A stretch of 63,362 nt of DNA, from positions 1 through 63,362 of the forward strand of contig JACKLW010000020.1 in the NCBI GenBank assembly GCA_024235715.1. Direction: 5' to 3'. Under the pieces are notes generated by a model. It ran no database searches. It was given only the letters and a program-made list of their open reading frames with translations, and was not told the DNA's origin. Below are positions 42,787 through 50,839 of the stretch, one piece after another. Both the position numbers and the translations under genes were made by a program. Numbering within the stretch: the first letter of the stretch is position 1; the number at the start of each line of letters is the position of its first letter. The stretch is from Accumulibacter sp. GTDB lineage: Bacteria > Pseudomonadota > Gammaproteobacteria > Burkholderiales > Rhodocyclaceae.

Positions 42787-43618
42787 CGGGCGCGAGTGGC
42801 AAGACGCGGCGCACATCGGTCTGCGGATCAAGTGCCACCAGCTTGTCTTCGGAGATCAGGCTGACGAACAACTGGCGGCCGTCATCGCTGATGTCCAGCC
42901 CGTGCAGGCGCTTGCCCATCGCGTACTCGCGCTCGACCTTGCCGGTCTCGAGCGAGACAGCGCTGACCGTTCCGCTGCGCGCGTTGGCGACGTACAGCCG
43001 CTGGCCATCGGGGGCCAGCAGCATGTGCTCGGGTGAGGCACCGGCGTCCAGGGTGCGCGTGACTTTCCAGTCGGCGGTGTCGATCTCGCTGATCGTGCCA
43101 TTGCCGCTGTTACTGACGTAAACGCGCTTGCCATCTGGGGTCACCACGGCGTAGTTCGGCGCCGGGCCGGTGGCGACGGTGTGGACGACCTTGTTCTCGA
43201 TCAGATCGGTAACGCTGATGCCGCCGCGTGTGGGATGCGTAGACAGCACGTAGCGACCATCTGGAGTGATCGCCTGATGGTGCGTCCAGCCGGCCACCGG
43301 GATGGTCGACATGACGTGGCCGTGCGCCGGATGAATCACCGCCAGCTTGCTGTTTGCCGTATCCACTGACGCGCCCTGCGGCAGTGGTGTCTCCGACAAG
43401 CTGCCGGCGACAAGGTATTCGCCATCCGGGGTGGCGACCAGGCCGTGCGGATTGTCGACGCCGTCGTAGGTGGCAGTGATGCGATTACTCGCCGCGTCGA
43501 CGGCGATGACCTTGTTGGCGGAGCCGAGAGGGATGTACACGGTCATGCCGGCCCAGGCCGTTTGTGCGGAGAGGGCAATGATGATGGCCGTCGCGGCCAG
43601 GCTCGAGTAGCTTTTCAT
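42629..43618 (-). CDS. YncE-like periplasmic beta-propeller protein
   Basis: A 329-residue secreted seven-bladed propeller. The signal peptide covers about 1-23 (ending AWA). Repeats of the type TPDGxYVL..., T-P-D-G-K-R-V-Y-V-S-N and A-P-D-G-Q-R-L-Y-V-A-N appear at about 45-residue spacing. These are the YVTN/YncE repeats. Such proteins accompany c-type cytochromes and may bind metal or DNA or act as scaffolds. It is last of the run from the HD-GYP gene, 78 bp after the cytochrome. Confidence 0.88.
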   Translation of the reverse strand: MKSYSSLAATAIIIALSAQTAWAGMTVYIPLGSANKVIAVDAASNRITATYDGVDNPHGLVATPDGEYLVAGSLSETPLPQGASVDTANSKLAVIHPAHGHVMSTIPVAGWTHHQAITPDGRYVLSTHPTRGGISVTDLIENKVVHTVATGPAPNYAVVTPDGKRVYVSNSGNGTISEIDTADWKVTRTLDAGASPEHMLLAPDGQRLYVANARSGTVSAVSLETGKVEREYAMGKRLHGLDISDDGRQLFVSLISEDKLVALDPQTDVRRVLPLAPAPYHLGTVRGTGKLYVSSRKEPKIWVVDQSSLELLDTIQLPGGEGHQLAIVP

Positions 43619-43696
43619 GTTGAAGTCCCTTCGTGAAAGAGTTGGTCCGGGTTGGTTCCGGCGCGATGGTTGAGGACGTCTGGCGTGCTCGATTGC

Positions 43697-44035
43697 TCAG
43701 CGGACACCAAACTCCTTGCGCATGTAGTCCACTACTGCCTTCAGGTCCTCGTCGCTCAGGGTCGGGTTGCCTCCCCGCGGCGGCATCGCCATCGGCGAGC
43801 CGGGGCTCTGAAAGCCGTCGGCGACACGCTTGACCAGCAGTTCGTCAGCAAGCGCAAGCGGGCCATCCGTGGTCGTCAGGTCGGGGACGCCGGGCAGTAC
43901 GCCGACGCCATCCGCACCATGGCAGGCGACGCAGCTGGATTGATAGGTCGATTCGCCCGTCGCATCGGCTGCCCCAGCGTCACCGGCCACGATCGCGCCC
44001 AGCGTTGTCAGCAGGCTGATCGTGACGCGCCTCAT
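43697..44035 (-). CDS. class I c-type cytochrome
   Basis: A 112-residue periplasmic monoheme cytochrome, starting at ATG 44033-44035 ([14 protein letters not shown]) after GGCGAGGAACAACC. The signal peptide ends near residue 25 (AGA or GAA). The heme motif CVACH is at about 37-41, and the distal Met is in [10 protein letters not shown] near 86. The start overlaps the methyltransferase stop by 4 nt. It is an electron carrier of unknown partner, between an ICMT-like enzyme and a propeller. Confidence 0.9.
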   Translation of the reverse strand: MRRVTISLLTTLGAIVAGDAGAADATGESTYQSSCVACHGADGVGVLPGVPDLTTTDGPLALADELLVKRVADGFQSPGSPMAMPPRGGNPTLSDEDLKAVVDYMRKEFGVR

Positions 44036-44712
44036 GGTTGTTCCTCGCCTTTCCATCGGGGTGAGGAGACGCCGGCGCCAGATGCCCAGCGTGGCCAGAA
44101 AGCCGGGGTGCGCTCCGCGTAAGACGCCCATGCTTCGCCAAAGCTTGCTGCCGCGTCGCGTTCCTCGCGGCGTGCGAGTCGCAGGTAGACCACGACCATG
44201 ATCGGGAACATCGTCAAGGTGATCAGCGTCGGCCATTGCAGCAGAAAGCCGACCATGATCAGGATGAAACCGAGATACTGCGGATGGCGTAGCCTTGCGT
44301 AGGGCCCGGCAGTGGCGAGGGTGCCGCTCGCCTGAGCCGCGTAGAGCACCCGCCAGGCCCTTGCCAGTAGCCAGAAACCGCCACCGATGAAGACCGTCGA
44401 CAGCAGGTGGAATGGCCCGAAATGCGGGTTCGATCGCCAGCCGAACATCACCTCCAGCAGGTGGCCCGAGTCGTGTCCGAGGAAGTCGACACCGGGAAAC
44501 TGCTTCGTCAACCAGCCCGACAGCAGGTAGATCGTCAGCGGGAAGCCGTACATCTCGGTGAACAGGGCGACGACAAACGCCGAAAACATGCCCAGCGTGC
44601 GCCAGTCGCGCTCGCTGCGCGGCTTGAAGAAGCTGAAGGCGAAGAAGATGAACACCGCCGAGTTGATCACCACCATCGACCACAGGCCGTAGGAGGAGGA
44701 TGGGTCGTTCAT
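44032..44712 (-). CDS. ICMT/PEMT-like integral membrane methyltransferase
   Basis: A 226-residue protein with about five membrane helices. The C-terminal part [20 protein letters not shown] (about 148-167) and [12 protein letters not shown] near 190 match the isoprenylcysteine carboxyl methyltransferase / phospholipid methyltransferase fold (SAM-binding R-H-P-x-Y). Both ends overlap the neighbouring genes by 4 nt. Substrate unknown in bacteria; lipid or a small molecule. It is found in copper-linked operons together with DUF2933 proteins. Confidence 0.85.
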   Translation of the reverse strand: MNDPSSSYGLWSMVVINSAVFIFFAFSFFKPRSERDWRTLGMFSAFVVALFTEMYGFPLTIYLLSGWLTKQFPGVDFLGHDSGHLLEVMFGWRSNPHFGPFHLLSTVFIGGGFWLLARAWRVLYAAQASGTLATAGPYARLRHPQYLGFILIMVGFLLQWPTLITLTMFPIMVVVYLRLARREERDAAASFGEAWASYAERTPAFWPRWASGAGVSSPRWKGEEQP

Positions 44713-45038
44713 TTGTCATCCGCCTTGTTCGATGAGCCGCCGTGGTTGCTGTTGTTGCCGTGACCGCCGTGGCCACCGTGCATGAAGACGTGCATCAACG
44801 GACAGGCCAGCAGGAACAGCCAGGGCCACCAGGCAGGCAACCAGCCAAGCAGGTGGCTACGGTGCTCGACGACGAGGAGAACCAGCGAGATGGCGGCGAA
44901 GCCGCCGAACACCCACCAGGAGCGTCGGCTGGCCCTGTCGCCGGAGGGGTTGCGCGACGTTTCGCTTGCAGAATGGTCATGCGTATTCACAGTTGGCTCC
45001 TCGGCGGGTAAATCGACTTCGTTCGTGGTCTTGCTCAT
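44709..45038 (-). CDS. DUF2933 small membrane protein
   Basis: A 109-residue protein starting MSKTTNEVD. Two helices (about 42-58 and 66-85) are separated by a short turn (RSHLLGWLP). The C-terminus is [19 protein letters not shown], a His/Gly tail that can bind metal. DUF2933 proteins of this kind recur with copper ATPases and YHS domains. Its start overlaps the HD-GYP stop (ATGA) and its stop overlaps the methyltransferase start. Confidence 0.82.
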   Translation of the reverse strand: MSKTTNEVDLPAEEPTVNTHDHSASETSRNPSGDRASRRSWWVFGGFAAISLVLLVVEHRSHLLGWLPAWWPWLFLLACPLMHVFMHGGHGGHGNNSNHGGSSNKADDK

Positions 45039-45799
45039 GGCAGCACAGCGGTGCCGCATTTGAGCGCCACCATCTTTTTCAGCGTTGTTTCTTCCTGCAT
45101 AAAGGCTTCGACAGCGAGTGGATCGAACTGGCTGCCACTCATCCGACGGATCTCCCTCGCCGCCGTGTCGAAATCGACACCACGCCGGTAAGGACGGTGG
45201 GAAGTCATCGCATCCAGCGTGTCGATCACGGCAAACAGCCGCGCGCCAAGTGGAATCTCGTTGCCACGCAGTCCTGCCGGGTAGCCACTACCGTCGTAGC
45301 GCTCTTCGTGACAGAGGACGATCTGCGCGGCTTCGCCAAAGCCGGCGAGGGGCGCCAGAATGCGTTGGCCCTCCTCCGGATGGGTGCGCATCACGGCCCA
45401 CTCGGCCTCGTCGAGCGGACCCTCCTTGAGCAACACCGCATCCGGAACGCCGATCTTGCCCACGTCGTGCAGCAGCGCACCCCAATACACCTGGCGCAAG
45501 TGCTCCGGTTTGGAGATGAAACAACGCGCCAGCACGAGGGTGTGGCACGCCACTCGCTTGGAATGAAGGCCGGTTTCGTGCTCACGCAGGTCGAGGGCGG
45601 CGGCCAGTGCTTCGGCGAAGCCCTCGTAGGCCTGGACGGATGGGTGCGTGTCGCGCTTGCAGGTTTCCAGATAGCATGATTCGCAGCAGCGCCCCCCGTT
45701 CAGCTCAAGAGAGAGGCCAGCGAAGTTTGCACCGCAGCAGAGACACTGCCCTTTTGTCAGTCGCGGGTTGTCGCTATCGTTTTGTCGCGTCATATCCAT
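45035..45799 (-). CDS. HD-GYP domain protein with N-terminal cysteine finger
   Basis: A 254-residue cytosolic protein. Residues 19-47 hold seven Cys (GQCLCCG...GRCCESCYLETC), a zinc-ribbon-like or metal-sensing finger. Residues 60-240 are an HD-GYP phosphodiesterase domain: HDVGKIG (His111, Asp112), CHEERYDGSGYPAGL (163-177) and IDTLDAMTSHRPYR. The usual HHExxDGxGYP has Cys in place of the first His, one of the metal ligands. The family hydrolyses c-di-GMP. It is first of a five-gene overlapping run behind a MerR-type promoter. Confidence 0.88.
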   Translation of the reverse strand: MDMTRQNDSDNPRLTKGQCLCCGANFAGLSLELNGGRCCESCYLETCKRDTHPSVQAYEGFAEALAAALDLREHETGLHSKRVACHTLVLARCFISKPEHLRQVYWGALLHDVGKIGVPDAVLLKEGPLDEAEWAVMRTHPEEGQRILAPLAGFGEAAQIVLCHEERYDGSGYPAGLRGNEIPLGARLFAVIDTLDAMTSHRPYRRGVDFDTAAREIRRMSGSQFDPLAVEAFMQEETTLKKMVALKCGTAVLP

Positions 45800-45831
45800 G
45801 TGTCGGTTACCGTTTGGTTTTCGCAGAGGGC

Positions 45832-45862
45832 AGCGTGGGCCTGTGAGCTACTGATAGGTCAA
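45832..45862 (-). promoter_or_regulatory. MerR-type promoter of the HD-GYP operon
   Basis: On the minus strand TTGACC (45857-45862), 19 bp, then CACGCT (45832-45837). The spacer ends GCTCACAGGCC, similar to the right arm at copA. The -10 is weak, which is normal for activated promoters. It overlaps the last codons of the MerR gene itself, which points the same way. Confidence 0.7.
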
Positions 45863-46287
45863 GCGGTGGTTGTGTGGTGAACTTCGTCGCCGGTCGCGTC
45901 GATCAATGCACAGGTGGCGTGACCGTCGGGCTCGCCGTTGGGCATTCCCGCCCACAACGCCAGCGCCTGTTCCAGGCGCGCCTGCAGGGCCTGCATCTCG
46001 GCCACTCGTTCGCGGGTTTCGGCGATACGCCGCTCGACGATCTCTCTGACCACTGGGCACGGCGTTTGGCCGCAATCGGACATGCCGAGGATCTCGGCAA
46101 TCTCGTCCAGATGGAAGCCGAGCCGCCGGGCGCGCAAAATAAAGCGCAGGCGAGTGACGTCGGCGTTCTTGAATCGACGGTAGCCGTTATCGGCGTCGAT
46201 GGCTGGAAGGAGCAAGCCGATACGCGCGTAATAGCGGACGGTATCCGGCGTGACGCCAACCAGGCTTGCGAGCGCGCTGACTTGCAC
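45859..46287 (-). CDS. MerR-family metal regulator (CueR-like)
   Basis: A 142-residue regulator, starting at GTG 46285-46287 after AGGAGAAATATC; upstream codons do not fit. The winged helix LASLVGVTPDTVRYYARIGLL and a dimerisation helix are standard. The metal region is SDCGQTPCPVV (Cys about 78 and 83) with a C-terminal DGHATCALID; this differs from CueR (C-x7-C) and from CadR. It belongs to the heavy-metal-responsive group found with copper cassettes. The three MerR-type promoters at copA, phaC and HD-GYP are its likely targets. Confidence 0.85.
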   Translation of the reverse strand: MQVSALASLVGVTPDTVRYYARIGLLLPAIDADNGYRRFKNADVTRLRFILRARRLGFHLDEIAEILGMSDCGQTPCPVVREIVERRIAETRERVAEMQALQARLEQALALWAGMPNGEPDGHATCALIDATGDEVHHTTTA

Positions 46288-46526
46288 GATATTTCTCCTG
46301 TCCGGAACCAACAAATGAGCAGCCCCACAAGGGGCTTGTTCAGGAAAGAGAGTGGCCGCTAGAAGGATCTGCCGTTGGTCGACGTCTGCTGTATCGGACT
46401 CTCTGCGGCCACCAGGTCTTCGCACCTGTCCTGCATCTGTCTGACGGGCCGGTTTTCTCGCTTTGCAACACCCTTTACCTTTACCTATGGTGCCAGTCGG
46501 GTCCCCACGAGAAAATGACCGCAGGA

Positions 46527-47924
46527 TTACGTTTCAGTCACGTTCGCTGACGCTGCTGCGGGAGCCAAGGGCAGATGCAAGGTGAAGGTCGTCACGCCAG
46601 CGTCGGACGTCACCTCGATCCGACCGCCGTGCGTCTCGACGATGCTGCGCGTGATGGCAAGCCCCAGTCCGGCGCCCTCTCCGTGACGGTATCGCTCTGG
46701 ACTTGCGCGATGGAAGCGCTCGAAGATCTGCGACAGCTGATCGGACGGAATCGTATCGCCGTGGTTCGTCACTGCCAGCGTCGCCAGGCCAGCCTCAGCC
46801 GTGATCGAGATTTCGACGAGACTTCCTGAGCCGCTATGGCGAAGCGCATTCGATAACAGATTGGACAGCGCCCGGCGGATCATCAGGCGGTCGCCAGTAA
46901 CACTCGCCTCTCCAGCAAGCACGATGCGCACTTCCTTTTCTTCCGCCAGCGCTTCGTAGAAGTCGATCAGTGCCCGTGCTTCATCGGCCAGGTTCACCGC
47001 TTCGAGCGAGCGCGGCAGAACCCCGTTTTCGGCCTGGGCAAGAAACAGCATGTCGCTGACCATGCGTGCGATGTGCTCGTACTCTTCGAGGTTTGATGCG
47101 AGCACCTCCCGGTACTCATCCGGACTTCGGGTATGCGACAGCGCGACCGCGGTCTGGGTCATCAGGTTCGAGATGGGCGTGCGCAGTTCGTGGGCAATAT
47201 CGGCAGAGAAATCGGATAGGCGGCGAAACGATGAGTCCAGTCGCTCCAGCATACCGTTGAAGGCCACCACCAGCGCACGCACTTCGGACGGTGCGCTGCG
47301 TTCGGCAAGGCGCTCGCCGAGACCATCGGCCGACAAGTTGCGTGCGGTGGCCGTCACGCGGCGCAGCGGCGCCAGTCCGCGATGGGCGGCGAACACGGCG
47401 AACAAGGCAGCGACGATCACCGCAAAGTAGATGTCGATCCACAGGCGCTTGCGCACCTGTTGGAGAAAGAGCAGATGATGCGAGACATCGAGTCCCACCA
47501 AGGCCCGCAAGCGAGTCGGCTGCGACCAGAAATCGAGCGCCTCGACGGTGGTGGCCAGCCCAAGGTATTGCTTGCCGCCCTTATCCCAAAGCGTCGGGGT
47601 TTCCGGTAACACGTCCTCGGCCAAGGGCTTTTCGCCGAAGAATTCCGGACGGATCGCATAGACCACTGTGCCTTCGGCATCACGTAACACCACCGCCAAC
47701 GCATCGTGCCCGATGAAGGCGTCGTCAAGCCGTTGCCGCAGGGTTCTGTACGGCTCGGCACGGTGCAAGAGGGTCTTGATCAGAGTCACCTTGCCCGACA
47801 GTTCCTGATCGTCGAGCTCACGAAGATGGCCTTCGACGGCAGCTCCCTGTACCAACATGACGACTATCAACAGGGTGGCCGTGAGCAGCGCGAAGAGCAG
47901 CGCCAGACGCGTGGTCAGCGACAT
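46527..47924 (-). CDS. cusS: heavy-metal sensor histidine kinase (CusS-like)
   Basis: A 465-residue sensor kinase starting MSLTTRLALLFALL. The first helix covers about 8-28 and the second about 163-180, around a periplasmic domain of about 135 residues. HAMP is followed by the H-box DIAHELRTP with His245, N-box LSNLLSNALRHSG and GAGLGLAI. It is the CusS/CopS type for periplasmic Cu(I)/Ag(I). It lies 17 bp downstream of the response regulator. A box GATTACGTTTCAGTCAC near the 3' end may be a half operator. Confidence 0.92.
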   Translation of the reverse strand: MSLTTRLALLFALLTATLLIVVMLVQGAAVEGHLRELDDQELSGKVTLIKTLLHRAEPYRTLRQRLDDAFIGHDALAVVLRDAEGTVVYAIRPEFFGEKPLAEDVLPETPTLWDKGGKQYLGLATTVEALDFWSQPTRLRALVGLDVSHHLLFLQQVRKRLWIDIYFAVIVAALFAVFAAHRGLAPLRRVTATARNLSADGLGERLAERSAPSEVRALVVAFNGMLERLDSSFRRLSDFSADIAHELRTPISNLMTQTAVALSHTRSPDEYREVLASNLEEYEHIARMVSDMLFLAQAENGVLPRSLEAVNLADEARALIDFYEALAEEKEVRIVLAGEASVTGDRLMIRRALSNLLSNALRHSGSGSLVEISITAEAGLATLAVTNHGDTIPSDQLSQIFERFHRASPERYRHGEGAGLGLAITRSIVETHGGRIEVTSDAGVTTFTLHLPLAPAAASANVTET

Positions 47925-47941
47925 CGGCCACCCTCGCACGC

Positions 47942-48622
47942 TCAGGGGCCTTCCGGGATTTCGAGCACGTAGCCCATGCCGCGCACGGTACGGATCAGCT
48001 TCAGCTCGAAGGGTTCGTCCACCTTGGCGCGCAAGCGACGCACCGCGACATCGATTACGTTGGTATCGCTGTCGAAGTTCATGTCCCACACCTGCGAAGC
48101 GATCAGTGAGCGCGGCAACACCTGACCCTGACGGCGCAGGAGCAACTCGAGCAGGGCGAATTCCTTGGCCGTGAGATCGATGCGTACGCCCGCGCGACTG
48201 ACGCGGCGGCGCAACAGATCCAGCTCCAGATCTGCGGCCCGCAGCGTATCGATCTCCTGCGATCGGCCACGCCGCAACAGCGTGCGGACACGCGCCAGGA
48301 GCTCGGAAAAGGCAAAGGGCTTGACGAGGTAGTCGTCCGCGCCCAATTCCAGCCCGCGCACCCGGTCTTCCACCCCGTCGCGTGCGGTGAGGAAGAGTAC
48401 CGGCATCTCATGGCCGCTACGGCGCACCGTTTTGAGCACCCCCCAACCGTCCAGCGAGGGCAGCATGACATCGAGCACGATCAGGTCGTAATCACCGGTC
48501 AGCGCCAGGTGCAGGCCGTCGAGACCATCGCGAGCAAGATCGACGATGAAACCCGCCTCGAGCAGGCCTTTGCGCAGGTAATCGCCCGTTTTTGGTTCAT
48601 CTTCGACAATCAGGATCTTCAT
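47942..48622 (-). CDS. cusR: OmpR-family response regulator (CusR/CopR-like)
   Basis: A 226-residue regulator. The receiver has Asp51 (VLDVMLPS) and a winged-helix domain with GMGYVLE at the end. It is intact and in a pair with the CusS-like kinase. The box ATTAC-N6-GTAAT at 48686-48701, 64 bp upstream, is a candidate autoregulatory site. It may also act at 22424 in front of cusFCBA. Confidence 0.93.
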   Translation of the reverse strand: MKILIVEDEPKTGDYLRKGLLEAGFIVDLARDGLDGLHLALTGDYDLIVLDVMLPSLDGWGVLKTVRRSGHEMPVLFLTARDGVEDRVRGLELGADDYLVKPFAFSELLARVRTLLRRGRSQEIDTLRAADLELDLLRRRVSRAGVRIDLTAKEFALLELLLRRQGQVLPRSLIASQVWDMNFDSDTNVIDVAVRRLRAKVDEPFELKLIRTVRGMGYVLEIPEGP

Positions 48623-48685
48623 GTGCGTCGCCCCATGCTGAGTATTTGCGAAGATTGTGCCTGCTTGCGGCGCCGCTTGACGCCC

Positions 48686-48701
48686 ATTACGAGAATGTAA
48701 T
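48686..48701. promoter_or_regulatory. ATTAC-N6-GTAAT box upstream of cusR
   Basis: ATTACGAGAATGTAAT, perfect 5+6+5 palindrome in the divergent intergenic region between cusR and the propeller-cytochrome fusion. Third instance of this box in the window. Confidence 0.75.
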
Positions 48702-48850
48702 CCGCATGTCAGCTTCCTGACCGGATGGCGTGCGCATCATCATCTGCCAGTGTCGTTTTCAGCTCTGCTACAGATGGATGGCGCTCATTCTGTGCTCGCC
48801 GTGCCTCGGGGCCTGTTATCCGTCTCAACCATCGAAGGATTGGACATCCC

Positions 48851-50011
48851 ATGAATGCATTTGCCTTGTTAGCCACCCGCTACCTCGCTGGCTTCCTGTT
48901 TGTTGTCCCACTCGCAGCCGTCGCTGCCCCGGAGATGGGTCGCATCTTCGCGCTCGCTCCGGCCAGCGGCAGTGATGGCGTAGTGGTGGCAAACAAGCAG
49001 GGCCTGTACCTCGCTCAGCCGGATGGGCGCTTGAGCCTGCGCGCCAAGCATGATGGCGGCTTCACCGCCCTGGCTGCAGACCCTTCCGACGCCACAATTC
49101 TGTACGCAAGTGGTTCCTCGGGCGGCTTGCTGCGATCGGATGACGGTGGCAGCCAGTGGCAACGGCAGAGCCAGGGCGGACCCGACAGCTTCACTGCGCT
49201 GACCGTCAGCCCGACGGACGGAAAGCGCCTGTACGGTGTCGCCGATGGCATCTACCAAAGTACAGACGGCGGTCGCACGTGGACGCGCAGTGGCGACGCA
49301 CCAGAGAAGCTGATGAACATCTCGGCATCACCAAGCGGCTTGTACGCCGGCACCGAGGAGGGCTTGCGTTTTTCGACTGACGGCGGGTCCTCGTGGCGGC
49401 CAGCGTCGATGCTGCGCATCCCGGTGACCATGGTCAGCGCCGAGCCTGACGGAACGCTCTACAGCTTTCAGTTCGGGCAGGGGTTTCTCAAGGCACACGA
49501 GCCCGAATTGGCATGGACGCCGCTGGCCAACAGCTTCGGCGGACAGGCGATCATGGTCATGGCACGAAATGGCACGCGGCTGTTTGCCGCGACCCATATC
49601 GGCAGACTCTTCGTCAGCGCCGATGATGGCCGCAGCTGGCAGGCGATAAGCGGGGCTCGCGGACCGCAAAGCGCGGCGGAAAAACGGGGTGAAAAGCTGT
49701 TTGCGGAGAATTGCCAGGCCTGCCACGGTGCGGTCGGCATAGGTGAAGCGCCACAATTCGGCAAAAGCCTGCAGGGCCTTGCGCCGGCGCTCGACGATAC
49801 TGCACACGCCTGGCACCACAGCGATCAACAGTTACAGAACACCATCCTCAAGGGTAGTCCAGTGCCGAACAGCCGGATGGTGGCTTTCGAGGGACGCTTG
49901 AGCGCACGCGATGCTGAAGACGTGGTCGCCTACATGAAAAGCCTCTGGAATGAGCGCGCCCTGCGCTGCCAGGGAGCGAAACACATGGACCCGGGCTGCA
50001 TGACCCATTGA
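48851..50011 (+). CDS. sialidase-like propeller fused to c-type cytochrome
   Basis: A 386-residue secreted protein. The start at ATG 48851 opens a signal peptide (about 1-26, ending AVAA). Residues 30-275 contain BNR/Asp-box repeats (S-T-D-G-G-R-T-W, S-T-D-G-G-S-S-W, S-A-D-D-G-R-S-W) typical of a sialidase-like or YCF48 propeller. Residues 285-375 are a cytochrome c domain with CQACH and a methionine ligand in NSRMVAFEGRL. A plausible role is periplasmic electron transfer coupled to a binding scaffold. Fused layouts are rare. It ends overlapping the next gene. Confidence 0.87.
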   Translation: MNAFALLATRYLAGFLFVVPLAAVAAPEMGRIFALAPASGSDGVVVANKQGLYLAQPDGRLSLRAKHDGGFTALAADPSDATILYASGSSGGLLRSDDGGSQWQRQSQGGPDSFTALTVSPTDGKRLYGVADGIYQSTDGGRTWTRSGDAPEKLMNISASPSGLYAGTEEGLRFSTDGGSSWRPASMLRIPVTMVSAEPDGTLYSFQFGQGFLKAHEPELAWTPLANSFGGQAIMVMARNGTRLFAATHIGRLFVSADDGRSWQAISGARGPQSAAEKRGEKLFAENCQACHGAVGIGEAPQFGKSLQGLAPALDDTAHAWHHSDQQLQNTILKGSPVPNSRMVAFEGRLSARDAEDVVAYMKSLWNERALRCQGAKHMDPGCMTH

Positions 50012-50523
50012 GCGGAGAGATCGATTCTGGCGCGCCAAGGGAGCAGGCCGCATCAAATGGCACGGTATTCCGCGCGCTGCTGGCTACCAGTGTCGCCTTT
50101 CTCCTCGCGGCGATCGCGTGGAGCACCTGGCAGAGCAGTCCGCCACTGATCGACGCGGATGACGCTCGGCTGCTGGCAATCGGGCAGCGCGTTTACGCTG
50201 AGCACTGTGCGAGCTGTCACGGCGCGAATCTCGAAGGTCAGCCGGCCTGGCGTAAGCGCCGCGAAAACGGTCGCCTGCCGGCACCGCCACACGATGCCAG
50301 CGGGCACACCTGGCATCACCCGGACGCGGTCCTGATCGAGATCGTCAGCAACGGTCTGCAGGCGGGCCGGTACGCGCCGCCGGGTTACAGCAGCGACATG
50401 CCGGGTTTCGCGAACGTTCTCGCCGAGGAAGAGATTCGTGCCAGCCTTGCCTATATCAAGAGTTCTTGGCCAGAAGCTCAGCGCGCCCACCAGGCGCGTG
50501 TCACGCTTTCAACAAGGGAATAG
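50008..50523 (+). CDS. membrane-anchored c-type cytochrome
   Basis: A 171-residue protein with a TTG start at 50008 that overlaps the previous stop (TTGA). One helix (about 23-40) anchors it. The heme site CASCH is at about 67-71. A methionine ligand is likely in SDMPGFANVLAEEE near 130. It is likely an electron partner of the fusion protein. The TTG start is chosen because of the overlap; a later start is possible. Confidence 0.85.
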   Translation: MSGEIDSGAPREQAASNGTVFRALLATSVAFLLAAIAWSTWQSSPPLIDADDARLLAIGQRVYAEHCASCHGANLEGQPAWRKRRENGRLPAPPHDASGHTWHHPDAVLIEIVSNGLQAGRYAPPGYSSDMPGFANVLAEEEIRASLAYIKSSWPEAQRAHQARVTLSTRE

Positions 50524-50544
50524 AACAAAACCCAGCGCCCATAT

Positions 50545-50655
50545 TCATCGTCTTTGATGTGCCGAAAGGCCCGATGAAATCATGATGATGATCGGAACGA
50601 CCAGTGGCCACAGATTGCGACTCACGAACAAGAGCGCGGCCAAAAATCCAGGCAA
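50545..50655 (-). CDS. candidate small membrane peptide in the trbO position
   Basis: A 36-residue frame reading LPGFLAALLFVSRNLWPLVV... and ending SAHQRR. It is hydrophobic with a likely single helix. A TTG at 50653-50655 or a GTG at 50625 could start it; neither has a clear ribosome-binding site. A diverged sister lies at 53500-53552 right after trbN. Its place downstream of trbN matches trbO in IncP plasmids. Its existence as a protein is doubtful. Confidence 0.35.
   Translation of the reverse strand: MPGFLAALLFVSRNLWPLVVPIIIMISSGLSAHQRR
50573..50629. repeat. repeat shared with 13054-13110
   Basis: A 23-bp stretch (50601-50623) is identical to 13085-13107, with partial similarity for another 25 bp to the left. 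It encodes the SRNLWPL part of the small hydrophobic peptide. Confidence 0.8.
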
Positions 50656-50671
50656 TTTTTAGCGGCGAAAT

Positions 50672-50684
50672 TTTAGCCGCTAAA
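50672..50684. promoter_or_regulatory. KorB operator
   Basis: TTTAGCCGCTAAA, the exact IncP KorB consensus. A near-copy (TTTAGCGGCGAAA) lies directly beside it at 50658-50670. Confidence 0.85.
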
Positions 50685-50699
50685 ATCGGACCCACAGAA

Positions 50700-50780
50700 T
50701 CACGGCTGGGCATTGCGGACCAACTTCCGCAGAACATACCTGGGAACCTCCCATGTTGCCCTGGTCCGTGGCTTCGGCGG
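50700..50780 (-). pseudogene. trbN 3' fragment
   Basis: The frame ends ATWEVPRYVLRKLVRNAQP before TGA (50700-50702), matching the end of the trbN-like gene at 53599. The rest is absent. Confidence 0.75.
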
Positions 50781-50839
50781 ACAAAAAAGCCACTTCGTGC
50801 AAGGGAGTTCTGAGCGGTTTCAAATGCAGTCCTCTACAC

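Larger units (their letters stand above)
50636..50780. repeat. direct repeat of trbN 3' end and KorB site (copy 1)
   Basis: It aligns with 53533-53680 at roughly 75-80 % identity by eye: spacer, KorB operator and the last about 20 codons of trbN. Confidence 0.85.
50524..50839. other. 316-bp mosaic spacer with IncP-type remnants
   Basis: From left to right: a short hydrophobic minus-strand frame (50545-50655), a tandem KorB-like operator (50658-50684), a 3' fragment of the trbN-like gene (50700-50780), then about 60 bp before the hypothetical gene. The block 50636-50780 aligns with 53533-53680. Confidence 0.6.
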
